Shown: one piece after another, positions 36,283 to 45,218 of the stretch | Layout: each line of letters begins with the position of its first letter | Position numbering within the stretch: the first letter of the stretch is position 1 | Assembly: GCF_032062245.1 (NCBI RefSeq) | Contig: NZ_DAMBQF010000003.1 | Span: forward strand, 1 to 64,000 | Reading direction: 5' to 3' | Source of the DNA: Soonwooa sp032062245 | GTDB taxonomy: Bacteria > Bacteroidota > Bacteroidia > Flavobacteriales > Weeksellaceae | DNA length: 64,000 nt | Notes under the pieces: generated by a model | Databases searched by the model: none | Told to the model about the DNA's origin: nothing | The model's input: the letters and a program-made list of their open reading frames with translations, nothing else | Translations under genes and position numbers: made by a program

Positions 36283-36927
36283 TTAATATTCAAATTCAAT
36301 TATTCTAGAATTTTCTCTTATTTCTTGAACCAGTTTTTTGTGGTTTTCATTTTTACCAACGATTCGCCATTCAATATCTATATTATTTTCGCGATGATTT
36401 TCACCAATTATTTCGTATTTCAAATTATATTTTCCGAATAATTCTTTACAATAGTTTAGCTCACTATAAGAAGAGGTAATAATGTGATAGTTTCTTATTT
36501 TATGATGCATATCGATAAGACTTTGTATGTAAGTCAAAGAATTTAGAATCAAAATAACGAGCACCATCCCGAATAACCCCAAATAGATGTAGCCAGTACC
36601 AACTGCCATTCCAAGGGAAGCTGTTGCCCAAATGGTGGTTGCAGTTGTAATTCCACTTATTCTGTTTTCATCTTTAAAAATTACTCCACCACCAATAAAG
36701 CCTATACCAGTAATGATGTTAGCGGCAATTCTATCGTCCGAATTCATACCCATTTTTGCAGACAGAATAGTAAAAATACAAGACCCAAAACTCACTAGAA
36801 CAAAAGTTCTAAGACCTGCAGATTTATTGTAATATTCTCGCTCGGCTCCAATTATCATTCCTACAATAAGAGAAATGCTGATTAGAATAATTTCATTTTC
36901 GGTTTTTAAATTAATAAACTCTTCCAT
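36283..36927 (-). CDS. MgtC/SapB-family membrane protein
   Basis: A 214-aa membrane protein. The N-terminal half (about 12-130) carries the MgtC domain with SLIVGMIIGAEREYYNKSAGLRT (about 18-40; GAER and AGLRT are hallmarks) and GIGFIGGGVIFK in the third helix. The C-terminal cytosolic part (about 140-214) is an ACT-like region. MgtC proteins influence Mg homeostasis and F-ATPase activity in pathogens; the role of free-living homologs is unclear. It is a single gene convergent with emrB. Confidence 0.9.
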   Translation of the reverse strand: MEEFINLKTENEIILISISLIVGMIIGAEREYYNKSAGLRTFVLVSFGSCIFTILSAKMGMNSDDRIAANIITGIGFIGGGVIFKDENRISGITTATTIWATASLGMAVGTGYIYLGLFGMVLVILILNSLTYIQSLIDMHHKIRNYHIITSSYSELNYCKELFGKYNLKYEIIGENHRENNIDIEWRIVGKNENHKKLVQEIRENSRIIEFEY

Positions 36928-37350
36928 AAAAATTATTTTAATAAAATTAGTTTCTTTTATCTAATATTCAATGTTTTTTTAATGGATTATTTTTTTTTTA
37001 AGTTAATTTAATACCTCCATCAACTCTTGCTAGAAGAAGATGATTTCGATTTAAAAATTAAAAAATCTAATATTATTTATACGTCTGCTTTTAATAAAGC
37101 ATTCATAAAAGACTGCCTGGATTTGCCTCTACGGTAAATTTTCCTTATATTGAACTACTTTAACAAGTGTACGCTATGATTTCTTTAATATAAGAAGTCT
37201 CTCTTTTTTTGGAACGCATAGATATTCTATCAAAAAATTACGCAGAAAAACTACTTCTTTTAAGTAGTATCTAGAATCAATCAGTGATTCATTTTATCGG
37301 AAGTTTAATCCTCTTTTCGTTTAATAGCGAAAGGAATAATTTACATATAT
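36928..37350. other. Gene-poor stretch with several short inverted repeats
   Basis: No convincing gene is seen in these 423 bp. Three hairpin-capable repeats cluster before the monooxygenase scar: ACTACTT / AAGTAGT (37250-37268), GAATCA / TGATTC (37274-37290) and CTTTTCG / CGAAAGG (about 37314-37333). They may be the control region of the lost gene. A 39-codon open stretch near 37018-37135 starts without ATG and matches nothing I know. Confidence 0.5.
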
Positions 37351-37604
37351 ATGACAAATTTTAAAGTTGGAATTACTGGGGCAGGTCCTAGTGGACTAGC
37401 CATGTTAAGAGCATTTGAATCAGAACAGAAAAAAGGTAATCCCATCCCAGAAATTAAATGTTATGAAAAGCAAGACAATTGGGATGTGGGATTACACTTA
37501 TACATCATACACCTTGGATGAAGGAGATGAATGATAGTTTAGAACGTTATCTTAATGAGGCACCAATTGACGAAAAAGAATTAAGTAAAGTAAATTATTA
37601 CTAA
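37351..37604 (+). pseudogene. Flavin-containing monooxygenase gene reduced to its two ends
   Basis: The ATG opens 56 codons with a clear FAD-binding N terminus (KVGITGAGPSGLAMLRAFES, GxGxxG) running to CYEKQDNW, as in FMO/trimethylamine-monooxygenase-like proteins. The frame then goes wrong and stops at 37519-37521. In another frame, 37503-37604 encodes HHTPWMKEMNDSLERYLN to a natural stop, the usual C-terminal end of the same family. Between them only a few codons reading DYTYTS remain. Intact relatives have roughly 450 residues, so an internal deletion of about 350 codons joined the two ends. The terminator remains in place. Confidence 0.8.
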
Positions 37605-37608
37605 AATA

Positions 37609-37641
37609 AAAAGTCGGATAGCAAACTAACCGACTTTTTTT
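37609..37641. terminator. Bidirectional terminator after the monooxygenase scar
   Basis: AAAAGTCGG and CCGACTTTT arms with a 12-base loop are followed by a T run. It also lies at the 3' side of the P-type ATPase gene on the minus strand. Confidence 0.8.
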
Positions 37642-37675
37642 AATATTAAATTTTAACTTTTAAAAATAATTTGGT

Positions 37676-39670
37676 TTAAACATTAAACTTCATATTCTGA
37701 ATTCTCACAGCATTCAAAATCGCTAAAAGAGCCACGCCAACATCAGCAAAAACCGCTTCCCACATCGTTGCAATTCCACCTGCGCCAAGAATTAAAACCA
37801 CAGCTTTAACTGCAAAAGCAAGAATAATATTTTGCCAGACAATTTTCTTAGTTTCTTTTCCAATTCTTACTGCCATAGGAATTTTGGAAGGTTTATCATC
37901 CTGAATCACCACATCGGCAGTTTCTATCGTTGCATCACTTCCCAAACCGCCCATAGCAATCCCGACATCACTCAAAGCCACAACTGGAGCGTCATTAACA
38001 CCATCGCCAACAAATGCTACACTTTCGCCACGTGATTTTATTTCTTTCACTTTATTGACTTTATCTTCGGGCAAAAAATCGCCAAAAGCGTTATCAATAG
38101 AGAGTTTTTCGGAAACAGATTTTACAACCGCAGATTTATCGCCACTCAACATCGTTGTTTTGATGCCTAAACTTTTAAGTTCAGAAATCGTTTTTGCAGC
38201 ATCTTCTTTTATTTTATCTGAAATTGTGATATATCCCGCAAATTTTCCATCCAACGCAATGGCAATCAAGGTTTCTACAAATTGAGAATGATCAACATTG
38301 TACTGAATTCCAAATTTGTCCATTAGTTTAAAATTTCCTGCAAGAAAATCTTTTCCATCGATTTTTCCTTTCAAACCGTGACCAGCAATCTCTTCGATGT
38401 TTTCCATTTTTAAATTATGGTCGATTTCACCAACATATTCATGAACCGCGGTTGCAATAGGATGCGTAGATTTGCTTTCGATAAAGTTTAAGAATTTTAA
38501 AATTTCATCTTTATTAAACTCAGCGGAAATATTAACATCTTTCACTTGGAAAACACCTTCTGTAAGCGTTCCCGTTTTGTCCATCACCATATTTTTAATG
38601 TCTGATAAAATATCAATAAAACTACTTCCTTTAAACAAAATTCCGTTTTTACTTCCAGCTCCAATTCCACCAAAATACCCCAACGGAATACTGATAACCA
38701 AAGCACACGGACACGAAACTACCAAGAAAATACAAGCTCTGTACAACCAATCTTTGTAATCGTAAGTTTCCACAAAAAAGTAGGGAAGTAGAAAAATTCC
38801 CAAAGCCAAAAACGTAACAATCGGCGTATAAATTTTCGCAAATTTTCGGATGAAAAGTTCTGTTTTTGCTTTTTGAGAAGTTGCATTTTGCACCATTTCC
38901 AAAATTTTGGAAAGTTTAGAATCTTTAAATTCTGTTTTAATAACAACCTCAGAAACCGAATTCAAATTAATCATTCCAGCATAAACAGCGTCGCCTTTTT
39001 GCTTGCCATCGGGTTTACTTTCTCCCGTTAAAGCTGCGGTGTTAAAAGATCCGTTCTCAGACAATAATTCGCCATCCAAAGCTAACTTTTCGCCAGGTTT
39101 TAACTGAATAATTTGACCAATTTTTGCTTCTTCAGCTTTAATCACTTTTGGTTTTGAATTTTCTAAAATTGTAACTTCATCAGGTCTTTGGTCGAGTAAA
39201 GTTTTGATATTTAATTTCGCTCTAGAAACCGCCATTCCTTGGAAAGCTTCACCAACCGCATAAAACAGCATCACGGCAACACCTTCTGGATATTCACCGA
39301 TCGCAAAAGCGCCAATTGTCGCAATTGACATCAAGAAAAATTCAGAGAAAAAATCACCATACCTAATGCTTTCTATGGCTTCTTTAATCACAGGAAAACC
39401 AACAGGAATATAGGCTATTAAGTAAAAAACCAACCGAATCCAACCCGAAAACCAATCTGGTTTTACAAGAAAATCTAATCCTAAACCCCCAAGCAATAAC
39501 ACCAATGAAATAATCGCAGGCAAAAATAGCTGAAAAGTAGATTTGTCGGAATCGTGGTCATGATCATGCGAATGTCCATGCTCATGATTATCATCGTGAT
39601 GATGTTCGTGAGAATATTGGTTTTGAGGTTTATTTTTAGGACGATTGTCCGTTGAGCAGCAATGTTCCAT
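37676..39670 (-). CDS. Heavy-metal P1B-type ATPase (Zn/Cd/Co exporter, ZntA/CadA-like)
   Basis: A 664-aa ATP-driven metal exporter of the inner membrane. The N terminus has no GMTCxxC heavy-metal domain. Instead residues 1-43 hold CC and a run of about 14 His mixed with Asp and Glu, a likely Zn-binding tail. The P-type core is complete: TGES (215-218), the CPC metal site at 320-322, the phosphorylated D364 in DKTGTLTEG, the HP pair in THPIATAV, and GDGVNDAPV. CPC without a His-type signature and the N-terminal His tail point to zinc or cadmium. It lies 44 bp after a Fur-family gene, which probably regulates it. Confidence 0.93.
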   Translation of the reverse strand: MEHCCSTDNRPKNKPQNQYSHEHHHDDNHEHGHSHDHDHDSDKSTFQLFLPAIISLVLLLGGLGLDFLVKPDWFSGWIRLVFYLIAYIPVGFPVIKEAIESIRYGDFFSEFFLMSIATIGAFAIGEYPEGVAVMLFYAVGEAFQGMAVSRAKLNIKTLLDQRPDEVTILENSKPKVIKAEEAKIGQIIQLKPGEKLALDGELLSENGSFNTAALTGESKPDGKQKGDAVYAGMINLNSVSEVVIKTEFKDSKLSKILEMVQNATSQKAKTELFIRKFAKIYTPIVTFLALGIFLLPYFFVETYDYKDWLYRACIFLVVSCPCALVISIPLGYFGGIGAGSKNGILFKGSSFIDILSDIKNMVMDKTGTLTEGVFQVKDVNISAEFNKDEILKFLNFIESKSTHPIATAVHEYVGEIDHNLKMENIEEIAGHGLKGKIDGKDFLAGNFKLMDKFGIQYNVDHSQFVETLIAIALDGKFAGYITISDKIKEDAAKTISELKSLGIKTTMLSGDKSAVVKSVSEKLSIDNAFGDFLPEDKVNKVKEIKSRGESVAFVGDGVNDAPVVALSDVGIAMGGLGSDATIETADVVIQDDKPSKIPMAVRIGKETKKIVWQNIILAFAVKAVVLILGAGGIATMWEAVFADVGVALLAILNAVRIQNMKFNV

Positions 39671-39714
39671 AATTTTTTTTTGAGAGCAAATTTAGGAACA
39701 AAGAGCGTGCAACA

Positions 39715-40140
39715 CTATTGCATTGTTGACAAACATGTTTTGCAAACACCATTCGCAACAAATTTTAATTCTTTAATTAAATAATCTTTTGGAAAATCTA
39801 TATTCTGAAAATTGATATTCTCTAAACAAACCGTGTTTTTGCATTCTGTACAGAAAAAATGCAAATGATAATCATGGTGATTATCCTCGTCGCAATGGTC
39901 GTGACAAAACAAATATTGCGTGGTATTATTTTCCTGAATGCTGTGAATTAAACCTTTTTTTTCGAAGGTTTTTAAAGTTCTGTAAATCGTGCTTCTGTCG
40001 GCAGTTTCCAAGGTTTCTTCCAACTCAGCCAACGAAATAGAATGGTTGGTTTTCAAAAACTCGGACAACACCAATTTTCGCATCGGCGTAATCGGAATGT
40101 TTTTATTTTCGAGGATTTTTTCTATTTCTTGAAGTTTCAT
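39715..40140 (-). CDS. Fur-family metal-dependent regulator (Zur-like)
   Basis: A 141-aa metalloregulator. The winged helix covers about 1-80 (ITPMRKLVLSEFLKTNHSISLAELE, DRSTIYRTLKTFEKKGLI). The metal-sensing C terminus contains the His-rich HDHCDEDNHHDYHLHFFC and two CxxC pairs, CTEC and CKTC, that would hold the structural zinc. The position directly upstream of a zinc/cadmium-type ATPase suggests a Zn-responsive role in efflux control rather than iron, but the metal cannot be read from sequence. It starts 9 bp after ligA on the same strand. Confidence 0.9.
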   Translation of the reverse strand: MKLQEIEKILENKNIPITPMRKLVLSEFLKTNHSISLAELEETLETADRSTIYRTLKTFEKKGLIHSIQENNTTQYLFCHDHCDEDNHHDYHLHFFCTECKNTVCLENINFQNIDFPKDYLIKELKFVANGVCKTCLSTMQ

Positions 40141-40149
40141 TTCTTAAAA

Positions 40150-42156
40150 TTACGAATTTATCAAATCCAAAAACTGTTGCTCGTCCAAAATGGTAATCGT
40201 TCCGATGTCTTGGGCTTTTTTTAGTTTACTTCCAGCTTTTTCGCCAACTACCAAATAGTTTAGATTTTTAGAAACCGCAGAAATATTTTTTCCGCCATGC
40301 TTTTCTACCATTTCTTCGGCTTGTTCTCTTGTAAATAAAGATAATTTCCCAGTGAAAAGGAAGGTTTTATTTTCTAAAACGGTACTCAAAACTTCGTTGG
40401 TGCTTTCGCCTTTTTCGAGTTGAACGCCATAGTTTTTTAAACGTTCAATCATTAAAAGATTTTCCTGATTTTGAAAAAATTCTACAATGCTTTCAGCGAT
40501 TTTTCCACCGATGTCTTCAACCTGAGTTAATTCTTCAGCAGTTGCATTTTTCAAATCTTCTATTGTTGCAAAATTCTTTACCAATTTTTTGGCAACCGTT
40601 TCACCAACATGCTTGATGCCAATTCCGTACAAGACTTTTTCAAACGGAATTTGCTTTGATTTTTCAATTCCATCGATGATATTTTGAGCCGATTTTTCCG
40701 CCATCCTTTCCAACGGCAACAATTGTTCTTTGGTCAAAGTGTAGAAATCTGCAGGGTTTTCAATTAATTTTTCACGGTACAATTGCTCGATGGTTTCGCT
40801 ACCGAGATTCTCGATGTTTAAAGCTTTTCGCGAAACATAATGTATCATTCTACCGACAACTTGCGGTGGACAATGCAAATCGTTTGGACAAAAATGAATC
40901 GCTTGATCTTCGATTTTCACCAAGTCTGTTCCACATTCTGGGCAATTCGTAATGTATTTTACTTCTTCACTTTCTGCAGTACGTTTTTCGGTGTTAACGC
41001 CAACAATTTTCGGGATAATTTCGCCTCCTTTTTCAACATAAACAAAATCGTTTTCATGCAAATCAAGTTTTTTAATAATGTCTTCGTTGTGTAAAGAAGC
41101 GCGTTTAACAATGGTTCCAGCGAGCAAAACAGGTTTCAAATTAGCAACTGGCGTTACAGCTCCCGTTCTTCCAACTTGGTAAGAAATGCTTTGCAATTCG
41201 GTTTCCACTTTCTCGGCTTTGAATTTATACGCCATCGCCCATCGCGGAGATTTCGCTGTATAACCCAATTGTCGTTGATGTTTTAAAGAATTGACTTTAA
41301 TTACAATTCCGTCGATTTCAAAAGGTAAATTGTGACGTTCCGTATCCCAATAATTAATGAAATTTTTGACATCTTCCAAAGTCGTACACAATTTCGCTTG
41401 ATCTTCCGAAACTTTGAAACCCCAATTTTTCGCTTTTGCAAGCAAATCCCAATGCGTTTCCGCAGGAAATTCTTCCGCAATATATTGATATAAAACCGCC
41501 GAAAGTCCACGTTTTCTAACTTCCGCTGAATCTTGCATTTTTAAACTTCCACTTGCAGTATTTCTTGGATTCATAAAAGGATCGAGACCTTCTTCCTCAC
41601 GAATTTTATTGAGTTTATCAAAGTTTTTTCGGGTTAAATAAATTTCACCTCGAATAAAAAATCGGTTCGGGAAATCGCCATTTAATTTCAAAGGAATATC
41701 CGAAATCGTTCTCACGTTATTCGTGATTTCATCACCTTGAAATCCGTCGCCACGCGTAACCGCTTGCGAAAGTTGACCATTTTCATATAAAATAGAAATC
41801 GAAGCACCGTCATATTTTAGTTCTGCAACAAATTCTACAGGTTCTTCAATGGTTTTGATGATGCGCTTTTCCCAATCTTCCAAATCATCAAAATCATAAG
41901 AGTTATCCAAAGAATACATTCTGAATTGATGTTGAACCGTCGGGAAATTCTTAGTTACACCACCGCCAACACGTAAAGTAGGAGAGTTGGCATCCGCAAA
42001 TTCGGGATATTTTTTTTCTAAATTTTGTAATTCTTTAAGCAAAGCATCGAATTCGAAATCCGAAATACTAGGCTCATCAAGAATGTAATAATTGTAATTG
42101 TGCTGGTGAAGCTCTTCGCGCAAAGCCTCTATTTTATTCTGAATATCGTTGGACAT
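40150..42156 (-). CDS. ligA: NAD-dependent DNA ligase LigA
   Basis: An essential replication and repair ligase of 668 aa, the normal length. The adenylation domain has the active-site Lys in K114-Y-D-G, followed by an OB fold, the zinc finger (CPECG ... FCPNDLHCP, about 409-432), helix-hairpin-helix repeats (about 455-580, GIGIKHVGETVAKKL) and the C-terminal BRCT domain (about 590-668). It heads a minus-strand block with the Fur-family and ATPase genes. A -7-like box TATATTTG (minus strand, 42176-42183) lies 19 bp before its ATG. Confidence 0.97.
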   Translation of the reverse strand: MSNDIQNKIEALREELHQHNYNYYILDEPSISDFEFDALLKELQNLEKKYPEFADANSPTLRVGGGVTKNFPTVQHQFRMYSLDNSYDFDDLEDWEKRIIKTIEEPVEFVAELKYDGASISILYENGQLSQAVTRGDGFQGDEITNNVRTISDIPLKLNGDFPNRFFIRGEIYLTRKNFDKLNKIREEEGLDPFMNPRNTASGSLKMQDSAEVRKRGLSAVLYQYIAEEFPAETHWDLLAKAKNWGFKVSEDQAKLCTTLEDVKNFINYWDTERHNLPFEIDGIVIKVNSLKHQRQLGYTAKSPRWAMAYKFKAEKVETELQSISYQVGRTGAVTPVANLKPVLLAGTIVKRASLHNEDIIKKLDLHENDFVYVEKGGEIIPKIVGVNTEKRTAESEEVKYITNCPECGTDLVKIEDQAIHFCPNDLHCPPQVVGRMIHYVSRKALNIENLGSETIEQLYREKLIENPADFYTLTKEQLLPLERMAEKSAQNIIDGIEKSKQIPFEKVLYGIGIKHVGETVAKKLVKNFATIEDLKNATAEELTQVEDIGGKIAESIVEFFQNQENLLMIERLKNYGVQLEKGESTNEVLSTVLENKTFLFTGKLSLFTREQAEEMVEKHGGKNISAVSKNLNYLVVGEKAGSKLKKAQDIGTITILDEQQFLDLINS

Positions 42157-42175
42157 CTTTTTGAAATTGTAAAAA

Positions 42176-42183
42176 CAAATATA
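42176..42183 (-). promoter_or_regulatory. Putative -7 promoter box of ligA
   Basis: The minus-strand sequence TATATTTG fits TAnnTTTG 19 bp before the ligA ATG. I see no -33 element at normal spacing. Confidence 0.45.
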
Positions 42184-42257
42184 ATAAAACTTGCCCCCAA
42201 AATGCGAAAATGCTCGTTGTTGATTTTATAAACAAAAAGACGCTTTGATTTTATTAA

Positions 42258-42374
42258 ACCGCAAAAGTTTCAAAAGTTTTTAGCAATTTAAAAGTGCAAA
42301 AAAGCTTTGTGTAAGCGTTTTACAAAACTTTAGCATATTAGTTTTTTACGATTTTATTTTGAAACTTTTGCGGT
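42258..42374. repeat. Long inverted repeat upstream of the GDPD pseudogene
   Basis: ACCGCAAAAGTTTCAAAA (42258-42275) and its exact complement (42357-42374) form 18-bp arms around 81 bases. Inside lies a smaller hairpin, TTTGTGTAA against TTTTACAAA with one mismatch. The nested arrangement suggests a mobile palindromic element or a folded RNA. No open frame lies within. Confidence 0.75.
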
Positions 42375-42462
42375 AAAGAAAAGCGTTATTTTTGTCATTT
42401 TCGTTAATGCTTTTGCAGTAAAGAAAAATAAATTAGTTTTGTTTGTTATGAAATTTTAGGAC

Positions 42463-43161
42463 ATGAAAAAAACACAAATAATTGCGGATCGTGGATTTTG
42501 GAAAACAAATCCAGACACGGCTGAAAACTCGATTCAAGCTTTAAAAAATGCTCACGAATTACAAGTTTACGGTTCTTAGTTTGATGTTCAAATGACGAAA
42601 GATGCGGAAATTATTGTTTTTCATGATGAATGGATTAATAATATTGAAATTGCCGAAGCTAATTTTGAGGATTTAAAAGATTTAAAACTTTTAAATGCTG
42701 AAAATATTCCGACATTGGAAGATTATTTGATTCAAGGAAAAAAAATACCAAATTGTAAGTTAATAGTAGAATTAAAACCTTGCAAAACCAAAGGATTAGA
42801 AGATTTAATGGTGAAAAAAGCTTTGGATTTAATTCAAAAATATGACTTAGAAAATCAATTTGAGTTTATTTCTTTTAGTTTGAATATTTGCAAAGAAATC
42901 AAAAAGGAAAAACCAAATTTTGTAGTGTTTTATTTGAATGGTGATTTAAATCCACAAGAATTGAAAGAAGCAGGTTTAGATGGTTTTGAATATGATTTCA
43001 AACTACTTTTAGAAAACTTAGATTGGATTTCTAACGCTAAATATTTAGATTTAAAATCCAATTCTTGGACAGTGAATGATGTTGACGTTTTTAGAAAACT
43101 TTCCAATGCTGGAATTGATTTTATTACAACTAATACGCCTGATGTTTTTGTAAATGAATGA
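42463..43161 (+). pseudogene. Glycerophosphodiester phosphodiesterase gene with a nonsense codon at the catalytic Glu
   Basis: The frame from the ATG at 42463 encodes 232 codons with a GDPD fold: IADRGFW (where intact enzymes have AHRG), AENSIQAL, then a stop at codon 39 (TAG, 42577-42579), then FDVQMTKDAEIIVFHD. In the family this codon is the metal-binding Glu of the ExD pair, and GAG to TAG is a single-base change. The frame is otherwise open to 43161 with no shift. ADRG in place of AHRG also means the catalytic His is missing. A restart at 42592 would lack the active site. It is therefore non-functional unless the stop is a sequencing error. Confidence 0.8.
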
Positions 43162-43190
43162 AATTAAATTTAGTTGTAAATATAAAAAAG

Positions 43191-43347
43191 TTAAACGCAA
43201 AGCTAACCAAAGTTTCTTGCCTACATCTTTTTTATAAACAAAGCCACTTCGTTTATTTTAAGTAAAACGAATTTATATTTCGTAGATAAGTGTAACGCCT
43301 TTGTTTATCTAAGAAATAGAAAATTCTTTGTTTTGCATTGCGTTTAA
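43191..43347. repeat. Nested inverted repeats downstream of the GDPD pseudogene
   Basis: Outer arms TTAAACGCAA (43191-43200) and TTGCGTTTAA (43338-43347) are perfect. Inner arms TAAACAAAG (43235-43243) and CTTTGTTTA (43299-43307) are perfect. A central ACGAA / TTCGT pair lies near 43267-43283. Similar in plan to the element on the other side of the pseudogene, but not the same sequence. Confidence 0.65.
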
Positions 43348-43425
43348 AATGAATAGTGAATTTAGGATATTATAATCTCAACAATTAGTTCACAAACAAT
43401 CTTTATAAAACGAAATTTTATTTTG

Positions 43426-43433
43426 TAACTTTG
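43426..43433 (+). promoter_or_regulatory. Putative -7 promoter box of the SDR gene
   Basis: TAACTTTG matches TAnnTTTG and lies 34 bp before the ATG, giving a leader of about 28 nt. A CTTTA at the -33 position is only a weak match. Confidence 0.55.
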
Positions 43434-43467
43434 TAAAACGTAAAGTTTAATCATAAAAAATATAAGA

Positions 43468-44184
43468 ATGGCGAGCTTAAAAGGTAAAAATGCAATCGTA
43501 ACTGGCGGTGGAAGAGGATTAGGAAAGGCGGTTGCCACTGCACTTGCTAATGAAGGTGTAAATATTGGAATTACGGGACGAAACGAAGAAAATCTTAAAA
43601 ATACTGTCGAAGAACTGAAAAATTTAGGCGTTAATGCGACTTATTCAGTTTTTAATATTGATGATGAAGCAGCAGTAAACAACGGAATAAAAACCTTGGT
43701 TGCGGATTTAGGAAGCATCGATATTTTGGTGAATAATGCTGGAATTGGCGACTTTGGGAAAATCAATGATATGTCAACTGATATTTGGGAGCAAGTAATG
43801 AAAACGAATTTGTTTGGGGTGCTTTACACTTCGAAAGCTGTTTATCCATTTTTGAAAGAAAAAGGTCAAGGTGATATCGTGAATGTGGCATCTACAGCAG
43901 GTTTGAAAGGTGGAGCAGGAATGTCAGCTTATGCGGCGAGTAAAGCAGCGGTGATTTCTCTTTCGCAGTCGATGATGGCAGAATGGAGAAAAGATAACAT
44001 CCGCGTAATCACTTTAACACCGAGTACCATTGCATCTGATATGAGCATCCAAGGTGGATTAACAGACGGAAATCCGGAAACCGTTCTTCAACCAGAAGAT
44101 TTTGCAGAATGGGTTAGAGATATTTTAAAAATGAATCGCAGAGCAATGATTGCTAATGGTTCTATTTTCTCAACGAATCCGTAA
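43468..44184 (+). CDS. Short-chain dehydrogenase/reductase, 3-ketoacyl-ACP reductase-like
   Basis: A 238-aa cytosolic NAD(P)-dependent oxidoreductase of the classical SDR family. The cofactor loop is TGGGRGLG (12-19), the NNAG motif is at 89-92, and the catalytic triad S142, Y155 and K159 stands in ASTAG ... YAASK. Arg38 after GITG suggests NADPH preference. Family relatives are annotated as FabG-like 3-ketoacyl-ACP reductases, but a stand-alone SDR may act on other ketones. It has its own promoter box and terminator, so it is a single-gene unit. Confidence 0.92.
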   Translation: MASLKGKNAIVTGGGRGLGKAVATALANEGVNIGITGRNEENLKNTVEELKNLGVNATYSVFNIDDEAAVNNGIKTLVADLGSIDILVNNAGIGDFGKINDMSTDIWEQVMKTNLFGVLYTSKAVYPFLKEKGQGDIVNVASTAGLKGGAGMSAYAASKAAVISLSQSMMAEWRKDNIRVITLTPSTIASDMSIQGGLTDGNPETVLQPEDFAEWVRDILKMNRRAMIANGSIFSTNP

Positions 44185-44205
44185 CTCTCATAACAATATA
44201 AAACA

Positions 44206-44233
44206 AAAGCGCAACCAAATCTGGTTGCGCTTT
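44206..44233. terminator. Bidirectional terminator after the SDR gene
   Basis: AAAGCGCAACCA and TGGTTGCGCTTT are perfect 12-bp arms around a four-base loop, about 20 bp past the SDR stop codon. Confidence 0.9.
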
Positions 44234-44268
44234 ACCGTTTGTAAAATTAAATAATATAATTCGAAATA

Positions 44269-45110
44269 CTACTTTCTAATTATCAATTTTTGAGATTGGC
44301 CAATTCCAAATCCCTCTACTTTAACAACATATACACCGTTAGAAAATTTTGAAGTGTTGATACTTTGGTTAGATCCAGATACGATTTTGCTTTCAGAAAC
44401 AAGGTTACCAACCATGTGATAAATTTTAACAATTAGGTTGCCTTTCGCATTTTTAGTGTTTATAAAAACTTGATCTTTTGCAGGATTAGGATCGATGCTA
44501 ATGTCTGTTTTAGAAGCAGTTTCGTTAGTCGCTAACTTACATTCTGCAGGAATTTCGAAGTCTTCAACCTGATCTGCTAAATCTTATTTGATGTGCCAAT
44601 CTTGCTTCGCGACCTTTAATAAAATAAACTACCTCATCGGTTACATCGGCAACCGAATTTATTTTTAAAAGTCCTTTTTATCAGAATTATTTGTTGCGAA
44701 TTTATAATCTGCCTGATTTTTAATTTTCAAACGATTAACAGCAATAGCGAATGCACTTTCGGCACTTAGGCTAGCTTTATTACTTGCAATCTTAGATGTG
44801 CTAGTAACTGAAGTTGCTAATCCGTTATTTGCGGACACTATTTTTTTATCCTTTATTAAAAAAGTTGCAGATTTTGCAAAAACAGGTATTCCGTTTATTG
44901 TTTGTTGCACAACTACTACATCTGCATTCATAGATTGAGAGTTGTCGATATTTCTAATTTTAAAATCGTTGATTGCAGTTGGCAATGCAGCCATTTTTTA
45001 TCAGATTTTAAATATTTTGAAATTTGATCTTCGTAAGATTGTGCGTTTCCAAAAATAAATGCCAAAACAGCAGGAAGAATTAAAAAAGCCTTTAGTTGAT
45101 TTCTTTTCAT
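44269..45110 (-). pseudogene. Remnant of an M36 (fungalysin-type) T9SS metalloprotease gene
   Basis: The 5' end encodes a signal peptide (MKRNQLKAFLILPAVLAFIFGNA) and SYEDQISKYLKSDK, the usual start of flavobacterial M36 proteases. A frameshift in an A run near 45000 is followed by the FTP propeptide in another frame (NIDNSQSMNADVVVVQQ). A second shift near 44670 gives VADVTDEVVYFIKGREARL, and a third near 44585 gives LADQVEDFEIPAEC and a complete T9SS sorting domain (DPNPAKDQVF ... KLIIRK) to the stop at 44269-44271. The whole catalytic domain with HExxH is absent. This is a dead gene with an internal deletion and at least three frame breaks. Confidence 0.85.
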
Positions 45111-45218
45111 AGTAACTCAATTGTTGGTTGAAATTTTCAGTTAACTGAATAATTTCAGAATTAAAATTGTTGTTCGGTTTATTGTATTTTTTAAATATAA
45201 AATCCTTAAAATTTTATA

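Noticed and set aside
15157..42579. In-frame TAG/TAA codons as evidence for stop-codon recoding or suppression
   Set aside because: Both TAG and TAA act as ordinary stops at the ends of many intact genes here, other nearby genes are broken by indels instead, and no suppressor tRNA is visible. Gene decay explains the data better.
43468..44184. SDR as the third enzyme (ketone reductase) of the sulfonolipid pathway
   Set aside because: It is on the opposite strand, 1.4 kb away, with its own promoter box and terminator and a dead protease gene in between. It stays possible but has no support from context.
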